In this document: positions 33,848 through 41,749 of the stretch, one piece after another
How positions within the stretch are numbered: position 1 is the first letter of the stretch
How the letters are laid out: every line of letters begins with the position of its first letter
DNA from: JBGPHT01 sp041484525
GTDB taxonomy: Bacteria > Acidobacteriota > Terriglobia > Bryobacterales > Bryobacteraceae
DNA: 64,000 nt
Direction of reading: 5' to 3'
Assembly (NCBI GenBank): GCA_041484525.1
Contig: JBGPHT010000016.1
Coordinates: 15,474-79,473 of the forward strand
Made by a program: the position numbers and the translations under genes
Notes under the pieces: generated by a model
What the model was told of the DNA's origin: nothing
The model's input: only the letters and a program-made list of their open reading frames with translations
Database searches by the model: none

Positions 33848-33875
33848 TAAAGGAGTTGCCTAGGGCTGCCGATAT
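33848..33875 (+). promoter_or_regulatory. Candidate sigma-28 promoter of flgM-flgN-flgK-flgL
   Basis: TAAAGGAG (5 of 8) at 33848-33855 is followed after 12 bp by GCCGATAT (7 of 8) at 33868-33875, close to the FliA pattern. Transcription would begin about 33882 and the flgM ATG at 33904 follows. Class-3 control of flgM and flgK-L by FliA is the rule in many flagellated bacteria. It argues against the earlier in-frame ATG codons at 33856 and 33874. Confidence 0.5.
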
Positions 33876-33903
33876 GTCCAGTAGCACGAGAAACATGTCA
33901 CAT

Positions 33904-34212
33904 ATGAAAATCTACGATTCGAATCTAACGGGGACCTCGGCTGCGCAGTCGGGGAGGACCCACGAAAGCGTAAAGATAGGCCGCGATCAAAGCACGCGTT
34001 CCACCGGCTCCCGGCCGGGCGAAGGCAGCGACCGCGTGGAGATTTCTTCCACTCTGGGGCGCCTCTCGCGGGCCCTGGACACCTCTAGCACCGAACGAGC
34101 TTCGCGCACGCAAGCCCTTGCGGCACAATACAGTAGCGGGAAATACAGCGCCGAGTCGAAGGCCACGAGCCGCGCCATTGTGTCGGAGGTTCTGGCGGCG
34201 GGACACGAGTAG
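33904..34212 (+). CDS. flgM: Anti-sigma-28 factor FlgM
   Basis: 102 residues from the ATG at 33904 (33895 is also possible). It opens MKIYDSNLTGTSAAQSGRTH, has the disordered Ser/Arg/Gly-rich middle and the FlgM C-terminal sigma-binding pattern DRVEISSTLGRLSRALD and AAQYSSGKYSAESKATSRAI. FlgM holds FliA until the hook is complete and is then exported through the hook-basal body. A FliA-type promoter stands upstream, which would give negative feedback. Confidence 0.87.
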   Translation: MKIYDSNLTGTSAAQSGRTHESVKIGRDQSTRSTGSRPGEGSDRVEISSTLGRLSRALDTSSTERASRTQALAAQYSSGKYSAESKATSRAIVSEVLAAGHE

Positions 34213-34216
34213 AACC

Positions 34217-34579
34217 ATGGCAGCCGCGGAGGAAGTGGTCGAACGGCTGGCAGCGCTCGGGCTCGAACTGAACCGGGCGGCGGATCTGTTGATTTCGCCA
34301 ACCCCTGAGGCGCTTGACCAGACCGCCGCGTTATTGCGAGCGGCTACATTGGAACTGGCTTTGGTGCGCGGGGGCCTTAGTCCTGGGGCTGGCCTCCCGG
34401 CGAAGGAAGCGGCGCGCGGACTGCGGGCTGCGGCCCATCGTGCCAGCCGGCTGCTCGAAGCCGCGGCGAGCTTTTTTGGGAATTGGAACCGGCATCTGGG
34501 CGCGATCACGGGCGGTTATATCCCCGGCGGGGAGCCGGCGGCGGTGGTTCGCCGGGGACACGTTTCCCTTCACGGGTAA
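34217..34579 (+). CDS. FlgN-like export chaperone (by position)
   Basis: 120 residues starting 4 bp after the flgM stop. The protein is almost entirely helical (EEVVERLAALGLELNRAADL, LLRAATLELALVRGG, AARGLRAAAHRASRLLEAAA) with a Gly-rich end, which fits the FlgN fold of a helical bundle. FlgN chaperones FlgK and FlgL, whose genes follow immediately. Sequence identity in this family is low and the call rests on size, helicity and gene order. Confidence 0.6.
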   Translation: MAAAEEVVERLAALGLELNRAADLLISPTPEALDQTAALLRAATLELALVRGGLSPGAGLPAKEAARGLRAAAHRASRLLEAAASFFGNWNRHLGAITGGYIPGGEPAAVVRRGHVSLHG

Positions 34580-34585
34580 TAGCCT

Positions 34586-36010
34586 ATGTCGAATCTTCTA
34601 GCTTCGTTGGTTTCTTCGGCGGGTGCCTTGAACGCCTATGACCGGGTGCTCGAGGCCTCGCAGAATAATGTCACCAATGCTTCCACGCCCGGCTACGTGC
34701 GGCAGCGGCTGCAACTGCAAGCTCTGACGTTCGACCCCGGCGGCGTGCGCGTGGGTGACTTGCAATCGGCGCGCAATGAGTACGCCGAACGCGCCGTGCG
34801 CCGCCAGAACGTGGGGCTGGGACGAGAGCAGCAGAACGTCAGTAGCATGAGTTCGCTAGAGTCGCTCTTCGATATCTCCGGCACTAGCGGAATACCCAAG
34901 GCTCTCAACCTGCTAAACCAGGCGTTTTCCGCGTGGGGAGCGAGCCCGGGTAACGTGGCGGGACGCCAGGCCGTGATCCTCCAGGCGGGCAATACGGCCC
35001 AGGCATTCCAGCAGGTCGCCGCCGGCCTCGACACTCTCGCCGAGGACACGAACAACCAATTGCGGGACACCGTCAAGCAGATCAACCTGCTGGTAGGGGA
35101 ATTACATGGCTACAACACCGAGGCGCTGAAGGGGAACGGCGGAAGTCCGGGCCTGGACGCCCAAATCCACGCGAAACTCGAGGAACTCTCGCAGTACGTC
35201 GACTTCACGGCTACCGAACAACCGGATCACACAGTAACGGTGCTGTTGAACGGTCAAGTGCCGCTGCTCATCGAGGATAAGCAATTTCCGCTCTCCACCG
35301 GTGTGCAGAATGTGGATGCTGCCACCGCCGCCTTTCCGAACGCGCCGCCTCTGGCATACGTGCGGGCCGCCGACGGCACTGCTATCACGGGTCAGGTCAC
35401 GGACGGGCAACTTGGCGCCTTGATCGCATTCCGCAACCAGACGCTGCCTACTTATATGGGCGACACTTCGCAACCGGGCGACGTGAATCGGATGGCGAAG
35501 GCCTTCGCCGATCGCGTCAACGGCATTCTTACAAGTGGAGAGGTCTCGGCCGGTCCGCCGCCGGTGAACGGTTCGCCCCTGTTCGTTTACGACGCGACGG
35601 ACGATAACAACGTGGCGGCAACGCTGCAGGTGGACCCGGCCTTTACGTCGGACCAGTTGGGCGCGACTGCTCCGGGGCCGCCCCCAGTTTCGAACGGCAT
35701 TCCCCTGGCTCTTTCCGCCTTAGCCTCGCCGACTTTGGATGCCGATAAGATCGACGGCGTGAGCTTCAGCGAGTTCTTCGGTGCGTTGGCCGCCAATGCA
35801 GGCAGCGGACTGGAGGACGCTACTACCGGCCAGCAGGTGCAGCAGTCCCTCGTAGGCCAAGCCAAGGTTCTTCGCCAGCAGCTTTCCGGGATCTCCCTGG
35901 ATGAAGAGGCAACCCTGCTGATCCAGTTCCAGCGGGGATACCAGGCCGTGTCCAAATACATCACCGTGCTCGACACGCTCACCCAGAGTGTAATCGACAT
36001 TCTCCGGTAA
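34586..36010 (+). CDS. flgK: Hook-filament junction protein FlgK
   Basis: 474 residues. The N-terminus NLLASLVSSAGALNAYDRVL with EASQNNVTNASTPGYVRQRL and the C-terminal helix LDEEATLLIQFQRGYQAVSK with YITVLDTLTQSVIDILR are the FlgK pattern; the central region carries ALNLLNQAFSAWGASPGNVA and the repeated beta segment of HAP1. It forms the first junction layer between hook and filament. It starts 6 bp after the FlgN-like gene and ends 8 bp before flgL. Confidence 0.95.
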   Translation: MSNLLASLVSSAGALNAYDRVLEASQNNVTNASTPGYVRQRLQLQALTFDPGGVRVGDLQSARNEYAERAVRRQNVGLGREQQNVSSMSSLESLFDISGTSGIPKALNLLNQAFSAWGASPGNVAGRQAVILQAGNTAQAFQQVAAGLDTLAEDTNNQLRDTVKQINLLVGELHGYNTEALKGNGGSPGLDAQIHAKLEELSQYVDFTATEQPDHTVTVLLNGQVPLLIEDKQFPLSTGVQNVDAATAAFPNAPPLAYVRAADGTAITGQVTDGQLGALIAFRNQTLPTYMGDTSQPGDVNRMAKAFADRVNGILTSGEVSAGPPPVNGSPLFVYDATDDNNVAATLQVDPAFTSDQLGATAPGPPPVSNGIPLALSALASPTLDADKIDGVSFSEFFGALAANAGSGLEDATTGQQVQQSLVGQAKVLRQQLSGISLDEEATLLIQFQRGYQAVSKYITVLDTLTQSVIDILR

Positions 36011-36018
36011 CGACCCAT

Positions 36019-36939
36019 ATGCTCACCAACCTTGACCCATCGGCGGAACTCTTCCTGGGAGACATTGGCCGGCTCCAGCAAAGGCTGCAGGATGTTTCGC
36101 GGCAGATATCCTCGGGAAAACGGATTACGAAGCCATCAGACGCGCCCGACCAGATCGCGCCGCTGCTGCAGCTTCGCGCCAACTTGCTGCGCAACCAGCA
36201 GATTCAGGCAAACATGGCGGTGTCGAAGACGGTTGACGACACTGCCGAAAGTGCCCTCGGTTCTGCCGGCAAGCTCTTGGACCGCGCTTTGGCGGTGGCT
36301 TCTCAGGCGCTGAGCTTCAGTCAAGACACCTCGGGTTGGCCGGCGCTCGCCGACCAGGTGCAATCGCTCCAGGAGCAGATGCTAAACCTCAGCCAATCTA
36401 CCGTAGATGGGCGGTTCATCTTCACTGGCGATGACGATACGAAACCGGCATACACCCAGGATCTCACCGCGGTTAATGGAGTGACGCGCCTTTCGAGTGC
36501 GCCCGTCACGCGCCAATTCGAACATCCCGCCGGCGGGTCCTTTCTCAGCGGGTTAAGCGCGCAGGACATTTTCGACCACCGCAATCCTGACGATTCGCTG
36601 GCAACGGACAACGTTTTTGCAGCCCTGAACAGCTTACGGACAGCGCTCTTAAACGGCGACACCGCCGCACTCCACACCGCCGTCGATTCGATCAAGTCCG
36701 GTACTGATTATGTGAATAGGTCGGTGTCGTTTTACGGAAACACGCAGACGCGAATTGAAGACGCTACCAACTACGCAGCAACCTACGATGTCCGCATCCA
36801 GATCGAGATCAGCCAAAAAGAAGAGGCCGATGTTGTCTCCGCCGCTTTGGCATCCACTCAAGTGAATACGCAACTTCAGGCGGCTTTTCAGATGCGCTCC
36901 AATATGACGCGCCACAGCCTGTTCGACTACCTCGGATGA
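36019..36939 (+). CDS. flgL: Hook-filament junction protein FlgL
   Basis: 306 residues. Flagellin-like ends are clear: LGDIGRLQQRLQDVSRQISS followed by GKRITKPSDAPDQIAPLLQL, and at the C-terminus DVRIQIEISQKEEADVVSAA. The middle QSTVDGRFIFTGDDDTKPAY is typical of FlgL (the GxYIFSG-like motif). It forms the second junction layer. The stop codon lies inside the first copy of a 36-bp direct repeat whose second copy holds the end of the convergent gene. Confidence 0.94.
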   Translation: MLTNLDPSAELFLGDIGRLQQRLQDVSRQISSGKRITKPSDAPDQIAPLLQLRANLLRNQQIQANMAVSKTVDDTAESALGSAGKLLDRALAVASQALSFSQDTSGWPALADQVQSLQEQMLNLSQSTVDGRFIFTGDDDTKPAYTQDLTAVNGVTRLSSAPVTRQFEHPAGGSFLSGLSAQDIFDHRNPDDSLATDNVFAALNSLRTALLNGDTAALHTAVDSIKSGTDYVNRSVSFYGNTQTRIEDATNYAATYDVRIQIEISQKEEADVVSAALASTQVNTQLQAAFQMRSNMTRHSLFDYLG

Positions 36940-37038
36940 TCCCCCAAACGCGCGTCAGCCGAAGAGATCAAACAACGGCTACCGGGCAAGCGCGGCGCGT
37001 CCCGGATGATCCCCCAAACGCGCGTCAGCCGAAGAGAT
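36933..37038. repeat. 36-bp direct repeat pair, 70 bp apart
   Basis: The same 36 bases occur at 36933-36968 and 37003-37038, separated by 34 bp of single-copy sequence; both flanking bases differ. Copy 1 contains the flgL stop codon, copy 2 the stop codon of the convergent synthetase gene. The simplest origin is a partial tandem duplication of a 70-bp unit, or an assembly error. Confidence 0.9.
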
Positions 37039-38155
37039 GGGGTACGAACTGGCTGAGGTTGGTGGTGACGGGGATGGCGGATTCGCGGATCCCGATGCCG
37101 CCGGCCGCATTTCCTTCCTCATGCCCGATCACCCAACTCCCCAGCACCGGGTATTTGCCGGCAAATGCCTGGAGCGGCGCCAGTTCCTGGTAGATGTAGC
37201 CCTCGGCTCCGTAGTCGCCTTCCGTTTGGATATCCTTGCCCGGCTGGTGCAGCGTGACGTTCGCGCCCTCGCGGCCGAGCAGCGGCTTCTTCACCCACGA
37301 CATCATCAGTCCCGGACCATCGAAGCTGGCTTCCAGCAGGTTCGGATGACGCGGGTACAGCTTCCAGAGCACCGGCAGGATGCCCTTGTTGGACAGCAGC
37401 ATCTTCCATGGCGGCTCGATCCACATCGTGGGCGCGCTGCCGACGTGCTTTCCGAATTCCTCGCGCACCATCCATTCCCACGGATACAGCTTGAAGACGG
37501 CGCCCAGCGGCCGATCGTCCGGACCCACAAAACTGCTGCCATCCCATCCGACTTCGTCGATCGGAAAGATCGAAGTCTCGAGGCCAGCCTGCCGGGCCAG
37601 GTCCTCGAGATACGTGACAGTCATGCCGTCTTCGGCATCGTCCATGGAGCAGAAATCGACGTGCCGCCCCGGCAGATACGCCTTCAGTTCCTGCCACAGC
37701 GCCAGCAGCCGCTCGTGAATCGAATTAAACTGATCGCGCTTCGGAAAGACATCCTGCAGCCAGTGCCACTGCACCACCGCCGCTTCGAGCAACGACGTCG
37801 GCGTGTCGGCGTTGTACTCCAGAAGTTTGGGCGGATTCACCCCGTCGTAAACCAGATCGAATCGGCCGTACAGCGAGGGCGGCTCGGCCTCCCAGGAGCT
37901 TTCGATCAGCGGAATGGCGCTCTCGGGAATGGCCATCTGGCGGTACAGTTGGCCATCGATGATGTGCTGCGCGGCGGCCAGCGTCATCTTCTCCAGTTCG
38001 TTCGTGGCCGCTTCCAGAACGTCCACTTCTTTCGCCGTGAATTCGTAGAACGCCGATTCGTTCCAGTAAGGCTGCTCGCCCGTGTGCCAGGTGAGCCCCA
38101 CCTCCTGCACCTTACGCTGCCAATCGTCGCGAGGCGTCGTCTGAATCCGCCGCAT
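37025..38155 (-). CDS. Glutathionylspermidine synthase-like ATP-grasp ligase (YgiC type)
   Basis: 376 residues from the ATG that shares its first base with the upstream stop (TAATG). The ATP-grasp synthetase core of the Gsp family is visible: YGRFDLVYDGVNPPKLLEYN with ADTPTSLLEAAVVQWHWLQD, then FCSMDDAEDGMTVTYLEDLA and MLLSNKGILPVLWKLYPRHP with LVKKPLLGREG-like WVKKPLLGREGANVTL. Lacking the amidase half it matches E. coli YgiC, a peptide-bond-forming ligase of unknown substrate. The upstream gene resembles YgiB, the E. coli partner. Confidence 0.88.
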   Translation of the reverse strand: MRRIQTTPRDDWQRKVQEVGLTWHTGEQPYWNESAFYEFTAKEVDVLEAATNELEKMTLAAAQHIIDGQLYRQMAIPESAIPLIESSWEAEPPSLYGRFDLVYDGVNPPKLLEYNADTPTSLLEAAVVQWHWLQDVFPKRDQFNSIHERLLALWQELKAYLPGRHVDFCSMDDAEDGMTVTYLEDLARQAGLETSIFPIDEVGWDGSSFVGPDDRPLGAVFKLYPWEWMVREEFGKHVGSAPTMWIEPPWKMLLSNKGILPVLWKLYPRHPNLLEASFDGPGLMMSWVKKPLLGREGANVTLHQPGKDIQTEGDYGAEGYIYQELAPLQAFAGKYPVLGSWVIGHEEGNAAGGIGIRESAIPVTTNLSQFVPHLFG

Positions 38156-38511
38156 TATTCCCCCGCTCCATGTCCCGAGCCCGTCGATCCGAATCCGCCG
38201 CGCTCCACGCCGGGAGACGACGACGTTCCGCCCGAACGCGTGTAGGCCGCGCCTGGAGCCGCATGCACCGCGCCGCCGCGCGACACGTAGGTTCGATACC
38301 GATCGTAGTAATACGGATATGGGTAGTGGTAGGTCATCGGAACCCACCCACCTTGCCAATAGTAGCCGCCGCCATTGACGGCGTCCAGACAAGCCTGCTC
38401 GCTGAACATGCCGGACTCGCATGGATCCTGGCGACGGTTGCACGCCGCCAGCCCCATGGCCGCCACCACGGTCAGCGTAACTTTCGCCGACTTCTTCATC
38501 CGGATTTCCAT
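38155..38511 (-). CDS. Lipoprotein resembling YgiB/DUF1190
   Basis: 118 residues. The signal peptide ends in a lipobox (TVVAAMGLAAC), so the mature protein should be a lipoprotein. The body has CESGMFSEQACLDAVNGGGY, a Tyr/Pro-rich stretch and a RGGFGSTGSGH tail, the same order as in E. coli YgiB (an early Cys-x-x-A-C motif and a terminal RGGFG). The stop and the synthetase ATG overlap as TAATG. Starts at 38511 or 38499 are both possible. The function is unknown; conserved pairing with the ligase is the main clue. Confidence 0.68.
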   Translation of the reverse strand: MEIRMKKSAKVTLTVVAAMGLAACNRRQDPCESGMFSEQACLDAVNGGGYYWQGGWVPMTYHYPYPYYYDRYRTYVSRGGAVHAAPGAAYTRSGGTSSSPGVERGGFGSTGSGHGAGE

Positions 38512-38609
38512 AGTGGCATACCGCGCTCGGTTCCGCATCTGCGGCCGCACGGATGCGGACCAGCGCCTTCGCTGGCGCGGCCTGGCTTGCTCAGCTTGAT
38601 TTCGCGAGG

Positions 38610-39572
38610 CTACATCTTCCGCGCGTAGTAGCCCTTGCGCGCGTGGACCTGAAGGTCCTTGCGACCCTTCACGCGGAGATCGATCGTATGGAACAGGCCG
38701 TCCGTGAGGAGCGGCTCCGGACGGTAGGAAATGTTGTACTGGTGGCGCAGTTCATTGGCGATGTTTTCGAACGACTGCTCCAGGTCCTCCACCTTGAATG
38801 GGAAGAAGGCGCGGCCGCCGGTCTCGGCAGTGAAGTACTTCAGCACCTTGTCGCCGTCACTCTCGATGCGGCTGATGTTGGTCGAGATGGCGTAGATCAC
38901 CACGTCGGCCTTCTGCGCCATTTCGAGCGCCTGGTCGCGCGTGTAGCGGCTCTGGTTGTCGTCGCCGTCGGTCACGATCACCATGGCGCGGCGGAATTTG
39001 TGCTTCGGCTGGTCCTGCTGCAGCTTGTCGCGGCAGGCGAAAAAGACGGCGTCGTAGAGCGCCGTGCCGCCGCCGGGGCGCAGGCCGCGAATCGCGGTGT
39101 CGAGCTTGGTTGTATCGTCGATGAGGTCGGCCACCAACTCGGGCGAGGTGTCGAAGCTCACCACCATAGCCTTATCCTGGTTGGCCTTGACCACCGTGTT
39201 GATGAACCCGACCGCGGCTTCCTGCTCGAACTTGAAGCGGTCGCGAATGCTGTTACTGGTGTCGATGAGAATGCCGAGCCGCAACGGCAGGTCGGATTCC
39301 GCATTGAATTCCTGGACTACCTGGGGCTTCTTGCCTTCGATCACCTCGAAATCTTCCTTGCCGAGGTTGGTCACGAAGCGGCCCTTCTTATCCGTCACCG
39401 TGAAGAGCATGTCGACGCGCGTCACGTCGACGATGATGCGCGTGGGATCGTCGCTGCGAACCGCGCCTTGCGGCTGGCTTGGTTGCGGCGGCTGCTGTTG
39501 CGCCGGCAGCGCGGCAAGCGCAAGCACACCAAGAGACGCAACGGTGGGCACCCAAAAACGCATATGACTCAT
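38610..39572 (-). CDS. Secreted von Willebrand A protein, acidobacterial VWFA-related type
   Basis: 320 residues with a signal segment (VPTVASLGVLALAALPA) and a Gln/Pro linker. The VWA domain starts with an intact MIDAS motif in LGILIDTSNSIRDRFKFEQ, later RAMVIVTDGDDNQS; before it stands DVTRVDMLFTVTDKKGRFVT with NLGKEDFEVIEGKKP, the stretch that defines the VWFA-related acidobacterial group. The C-terminus LQVHARKGYYARK is also typical. It overlaps the rluD stop by TAATG at 39572; an ATG at 39563 is an alternative. Metal-dependent protein binding in the periplasm is the likely role. Confidence 0.9.
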   Translation of the reverse strand: MSHMRFWVPTVASLGVLALAALPAQQQPPQPSQPQGAVRSDDPTRIIVDVTRVDMLFTVTDKKGRFVTNLGKEDFEVIEGKKPQVVQEFNAESDLPLRLGILIDTSNSIRDRFKFEQEAAVGFINTVVKANQDKAMVVSFDTSPELVADLIDDTTKLDTAIRGLRPGGGTALYDAVFFACRDKLQQDQPKHKFRRAMVIVTDGDDNQSRYTRDQALEMAQKADVVIYAISTNISRIESDGDKVLKYFTAETGGRAFFPFKVEDLEQSFENIANELRHQYNISYRPEPLLTDGLFHTIDLRVKGRKDLQVHARKGYYARKM

Positions 39573-40480
39573 TATAGCCGCGGGGCGGCAGGAAGTTCCG
39601 CCAGCCACGCTTCCAGATCGGGCGGCAGGGGTGAAACCACCGTCACCGCTTCCCCCGTCGCCGGGGTGTGAAAGCGAATGCGGTGGGCGTGGAGGAAGTA
39701 CCGCCCGTGCGAACTCGGCGGCGCGCCGTAAAGTGAGTCGCCCGCGACCGCGTGGCCGATACTCGACAGGTGCACGCGGATCTGGTGAGTCCGGCCGGTG
39801 CCGATCCGGACTTCGAGGAGCGTGAACTTCTCGAAGCGGCGCAGGACGCGGTATTCCGACCAGGCCGCGCGGCCCTCGGCCAGCCGCGCAGTCATCCGAA
39901 TCCGCCGCACGGGGTCGCGCGCGATGGGCCGCTCGATGCGGCCGGTCTCCTGCTTCACGCAGCCGTGAACCAGCGCCAGGTAGACTTTCTCCACCTGCCG
40001 GCCGGAAAATTGCGCCGCCAATTGCTGGTGCGCGGCATCCGTCTTGGCCACCAGCAAAACCCCGCTGGTGAAGCGGTCCAGGCGGTGGACGATGCCCGGA
40101 CGGAGCGCTCCGCCGACGCCCGAGAGCGTTTCGAAACGGTGAAGCAGCGCGTTCACCAGCGTTCCCGAGTGGACCCCGGCGCCGGCGTGCACCACCATGC
40201 CGGCCGGCTTGTCGATGGCCACCACGGCTTCGTCCTCATAGAGAACAACCAGCGGAATATCTTCCGCCGTGGCGTGGAGCGCCGGAGCCGCGGCGGGCTC
40301 GACGTCGAACCAATCGCCCGAGCGCACCGTGTGGGACGAGCGGGCGAGCCGGCCATTCACCAGCACGCGGCCGTTCTGAATCCACTGCTGAATGCGCGAG
40401 CGGCTGAACTCCGGCAACCGTTCGTGGAGCAGTTGGTCCAGTCGCTTGCCGGTGTCGGACGGCTCGGCGGAGAGGCGCAC
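39572..40480 (-). CDS. rluD: 23S rRNA pseudouridine synthase, RluD type
   Basis: 302 residues. An S4 RNA-binding domain (RLDQLLHERLPEFSRSRIQQ, then NGRVLVNGRL) precedes the RluA-family catalytic domain. The active-site motif is HRLDRFTSG, with the catalytic Asp in HRLD (most members have HRLDKDTSG). DKPAGMVVHAGAGVHSGTLV and GTGRTHQIRVHLSSIGHAVA are further landmarks. It modifies U1911/1915/1917-type positions in helix 69. The gene starts 18 bp from a divergent SDR gene and is coupled to the VWA gene. Confidence 0.92.
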   Translation of the reverse strand: MRLSAEPSDTGKRLDQLLHERLPEFSRSRIQQWIQNGRVLVNGRLARSSHTVRSGDWFDVEPAAAPALHATAEDIPLVVLYEDEAVVAIDKPAGMVVHAGAGVHSGTLVNALLHRFETLSGVGGALRPGIVHRLDRFTSGVLLVAKTDAAHQQLAAQFSGRQVEKVYLALVHGCVKQETGRIERPIARDPVRRIRMTARLAEGRAAWSEYRVLRRFEKFTLLEVRIGTGRTHQIRVHLSSIGHAVAGDSLYGAPPSSHGRYFLHAHRIRFHTPATGEAVTVVSPLPPDLEAWLAELPAAPRL

Positions 40481-40498
40481 AAGCTGTATTCTACGAAA

Positions 40499-41275
40499 AT
40501 GGACCTATCGCTCGATTCGAAGTCCGCGCTCGTCACCGGCGCCAGCAAGGGAGTTGGGAGAGGGATTGCGCTCGAACTGGCGCGCTTAGGTTGCGACGTG
40601 GCGGTGAACTACCACTCTGACCGCGAGGGCGCCGAAGCCACGGTATCGGAGATCGCGGCGCTCGGGCGCGCGGCGTTCGCAGTCCAGGCGGACGTGGCGA
40701 GCGGCGAGGCCGTGGACCGCATGTTCGGCGAAGTGTTCGAGCGGTTTCCGCGGCTCGACATCCTGGTGAACAACTCCGGCACGCAGGTATGGAAGCCGCT
40801 GCTCGAACTCGAAGAGGCCGAGTGGGACCGCGTGATCGATACCAATTTAAAGGGCTGCTTCCTGTGCACGCAGCGCGCGGCGCGCCACATGATGGAGCGC
40901 GGCGGCCGCATCATCAACATCGGGTCCGGATGCAACAAGATCCCGTTTCCGAATCTTGTGAGCTACACGGCGAGCAAGGGCGGGATCGAAATGTTCACCA
41001 AAGTGTCCGCCGCGGAATTGGGACAGTACGGGATTACCGTGAACTGTGTGGCGCCGGGGGCCATCGAAATCGAACGCACGAAGCTGGAGCTTTCCGACTA
41101 CGCCGGAACCTGGGCGTCGCGCACGCCTCTGGGGCGCGTGGGGCAGCCGCTCGATGTGGCGCGCGCGGTCGCCTTCTTCGCCGGCGAAGGAGCGGAATTC
41201 ATCACGGGGCAGACGCTATGGGTGGACGGCGGGTTGTTCACGCGCCCGAGTTGGCCGTATCCGGTGGGGTCGTGA
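40499..41275 (+). CDS. Short-chain dehydrogenase/reductase
   Basis: 258 residues with all classical SDR motifs: TGASKGVGRGIA (cofactor loop), NNSG in DILVNNSGTQVWKP, the catalytic Ser in INIGSGCNKIPFPN and Tyr-x-x-x-Lys in VSYTASKGGIEMFTKV, and the C-terminal ITGQTLWVDGG. The N in VNYHSDREGA after beta-2 points to NADP rather than NAD. It is close to the FabG/glucose-1-dehydrogenase group; the substrate is unknown. Its last 38 bp overlap the convergent zinc-ribbon gene. Confidence 0.92.
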   Translation: MDLSLDSKSALVTGASKGVGRGIALELARLGCDVAVNYHSDREGAEATVSEIAALGRAAFAVQADVASGEAVDRMFGEVFERFPRLDILVNNSGTQVWKPLLELEEAEWDRVIDTNLKGCFLCTQRAARHMMERGGRIINIGSGCNKIPFPNLVSYTASKGGIEMFTKVSAAELGQYGITVNCVAPGAIEIERTKLELSDYAGTWASRTPLGRVGQPLDVARAVAFFAGEGAEFITGQTLWVDGGLFTRPSWPYPVGS

Positions 41276-41666
41276 CCTGCTGGGCGGCGGGGCCTTCCGG
41301 CTTGGGTTGCGATTCCGCTTTCTCGGCCGCCTCGCTGGCCAGTGCGGACGCCAGCGGGCGGCGGTCGTAGAACTGGATGCGGCAATACCGGCAGTGATGG
41401 ATCTTGCCGCCGATCACCCACTCGATCCAATTGAACAGGCCGCGATTGATCGGGTCGATCTTGTCGCGTTCTTTCAGTTTGATCACGCGCGCCGTGCCGC
41501 AGCGCGGGCAGCGGCTTTCGGGACCGAAGTGCAGCATGAAGCGCCGTGCCACATAATCTTCGTGCTTGCAGTCGCGGCACTCATAAATCGCCATATACTG
41601 GATCCGCTCGAAGAAGGTTCGATGGACGCGCTTCAATCGACCGCCGCATTGGCTGCACTTGCGCAC
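41238..41666 (-). CDS. Zinc-ribbon protein of unknown function
   Basis: 142 residues from a GTG start. Three CxxC pairs and one extra CxxC are present: CSQCGG, CRDCKHEDYVARRF, CPRCGTARVIKL and CRYCRIQFYD, enough for two zinc ribbons. The last 35 residues are a Pro/Glu/Ala-rich tail that overlaps the end of the SDR gene. A TATAAC box with a 12-bp palindrome (41673-41684) stands right before the start, so translation may be near-leaderless. The function is unknown. Confidence 0.72.
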   Translation of the reverse strand: MRKCSQCGGRLKRVHRTFFERIQYMAIYECRDCKHEDYVARRFMLHFGPESRCPRCGTARVIKLKERDKIDPINRGLFNWIEWVIGGKIHHCRYCRIQFYDRRPLASALASEAAEKAESQPKPEGPAAQQVTTPPDTANSGA

Positions 41667-41749
41667 TCCTTCGAGTTATAACTCAATTTGCGGAACCGGC
41701 ACAAGGCGCGCCACAATAGTAGATTCACCTCCTCAGTCCGTGACTCACT

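Noticed and set aside
35743..35760. GCCGATAA inside flgK as a sigma-28 promoter
   Set aside because: No -35 element at the right distance and the site is in the coding sequence.
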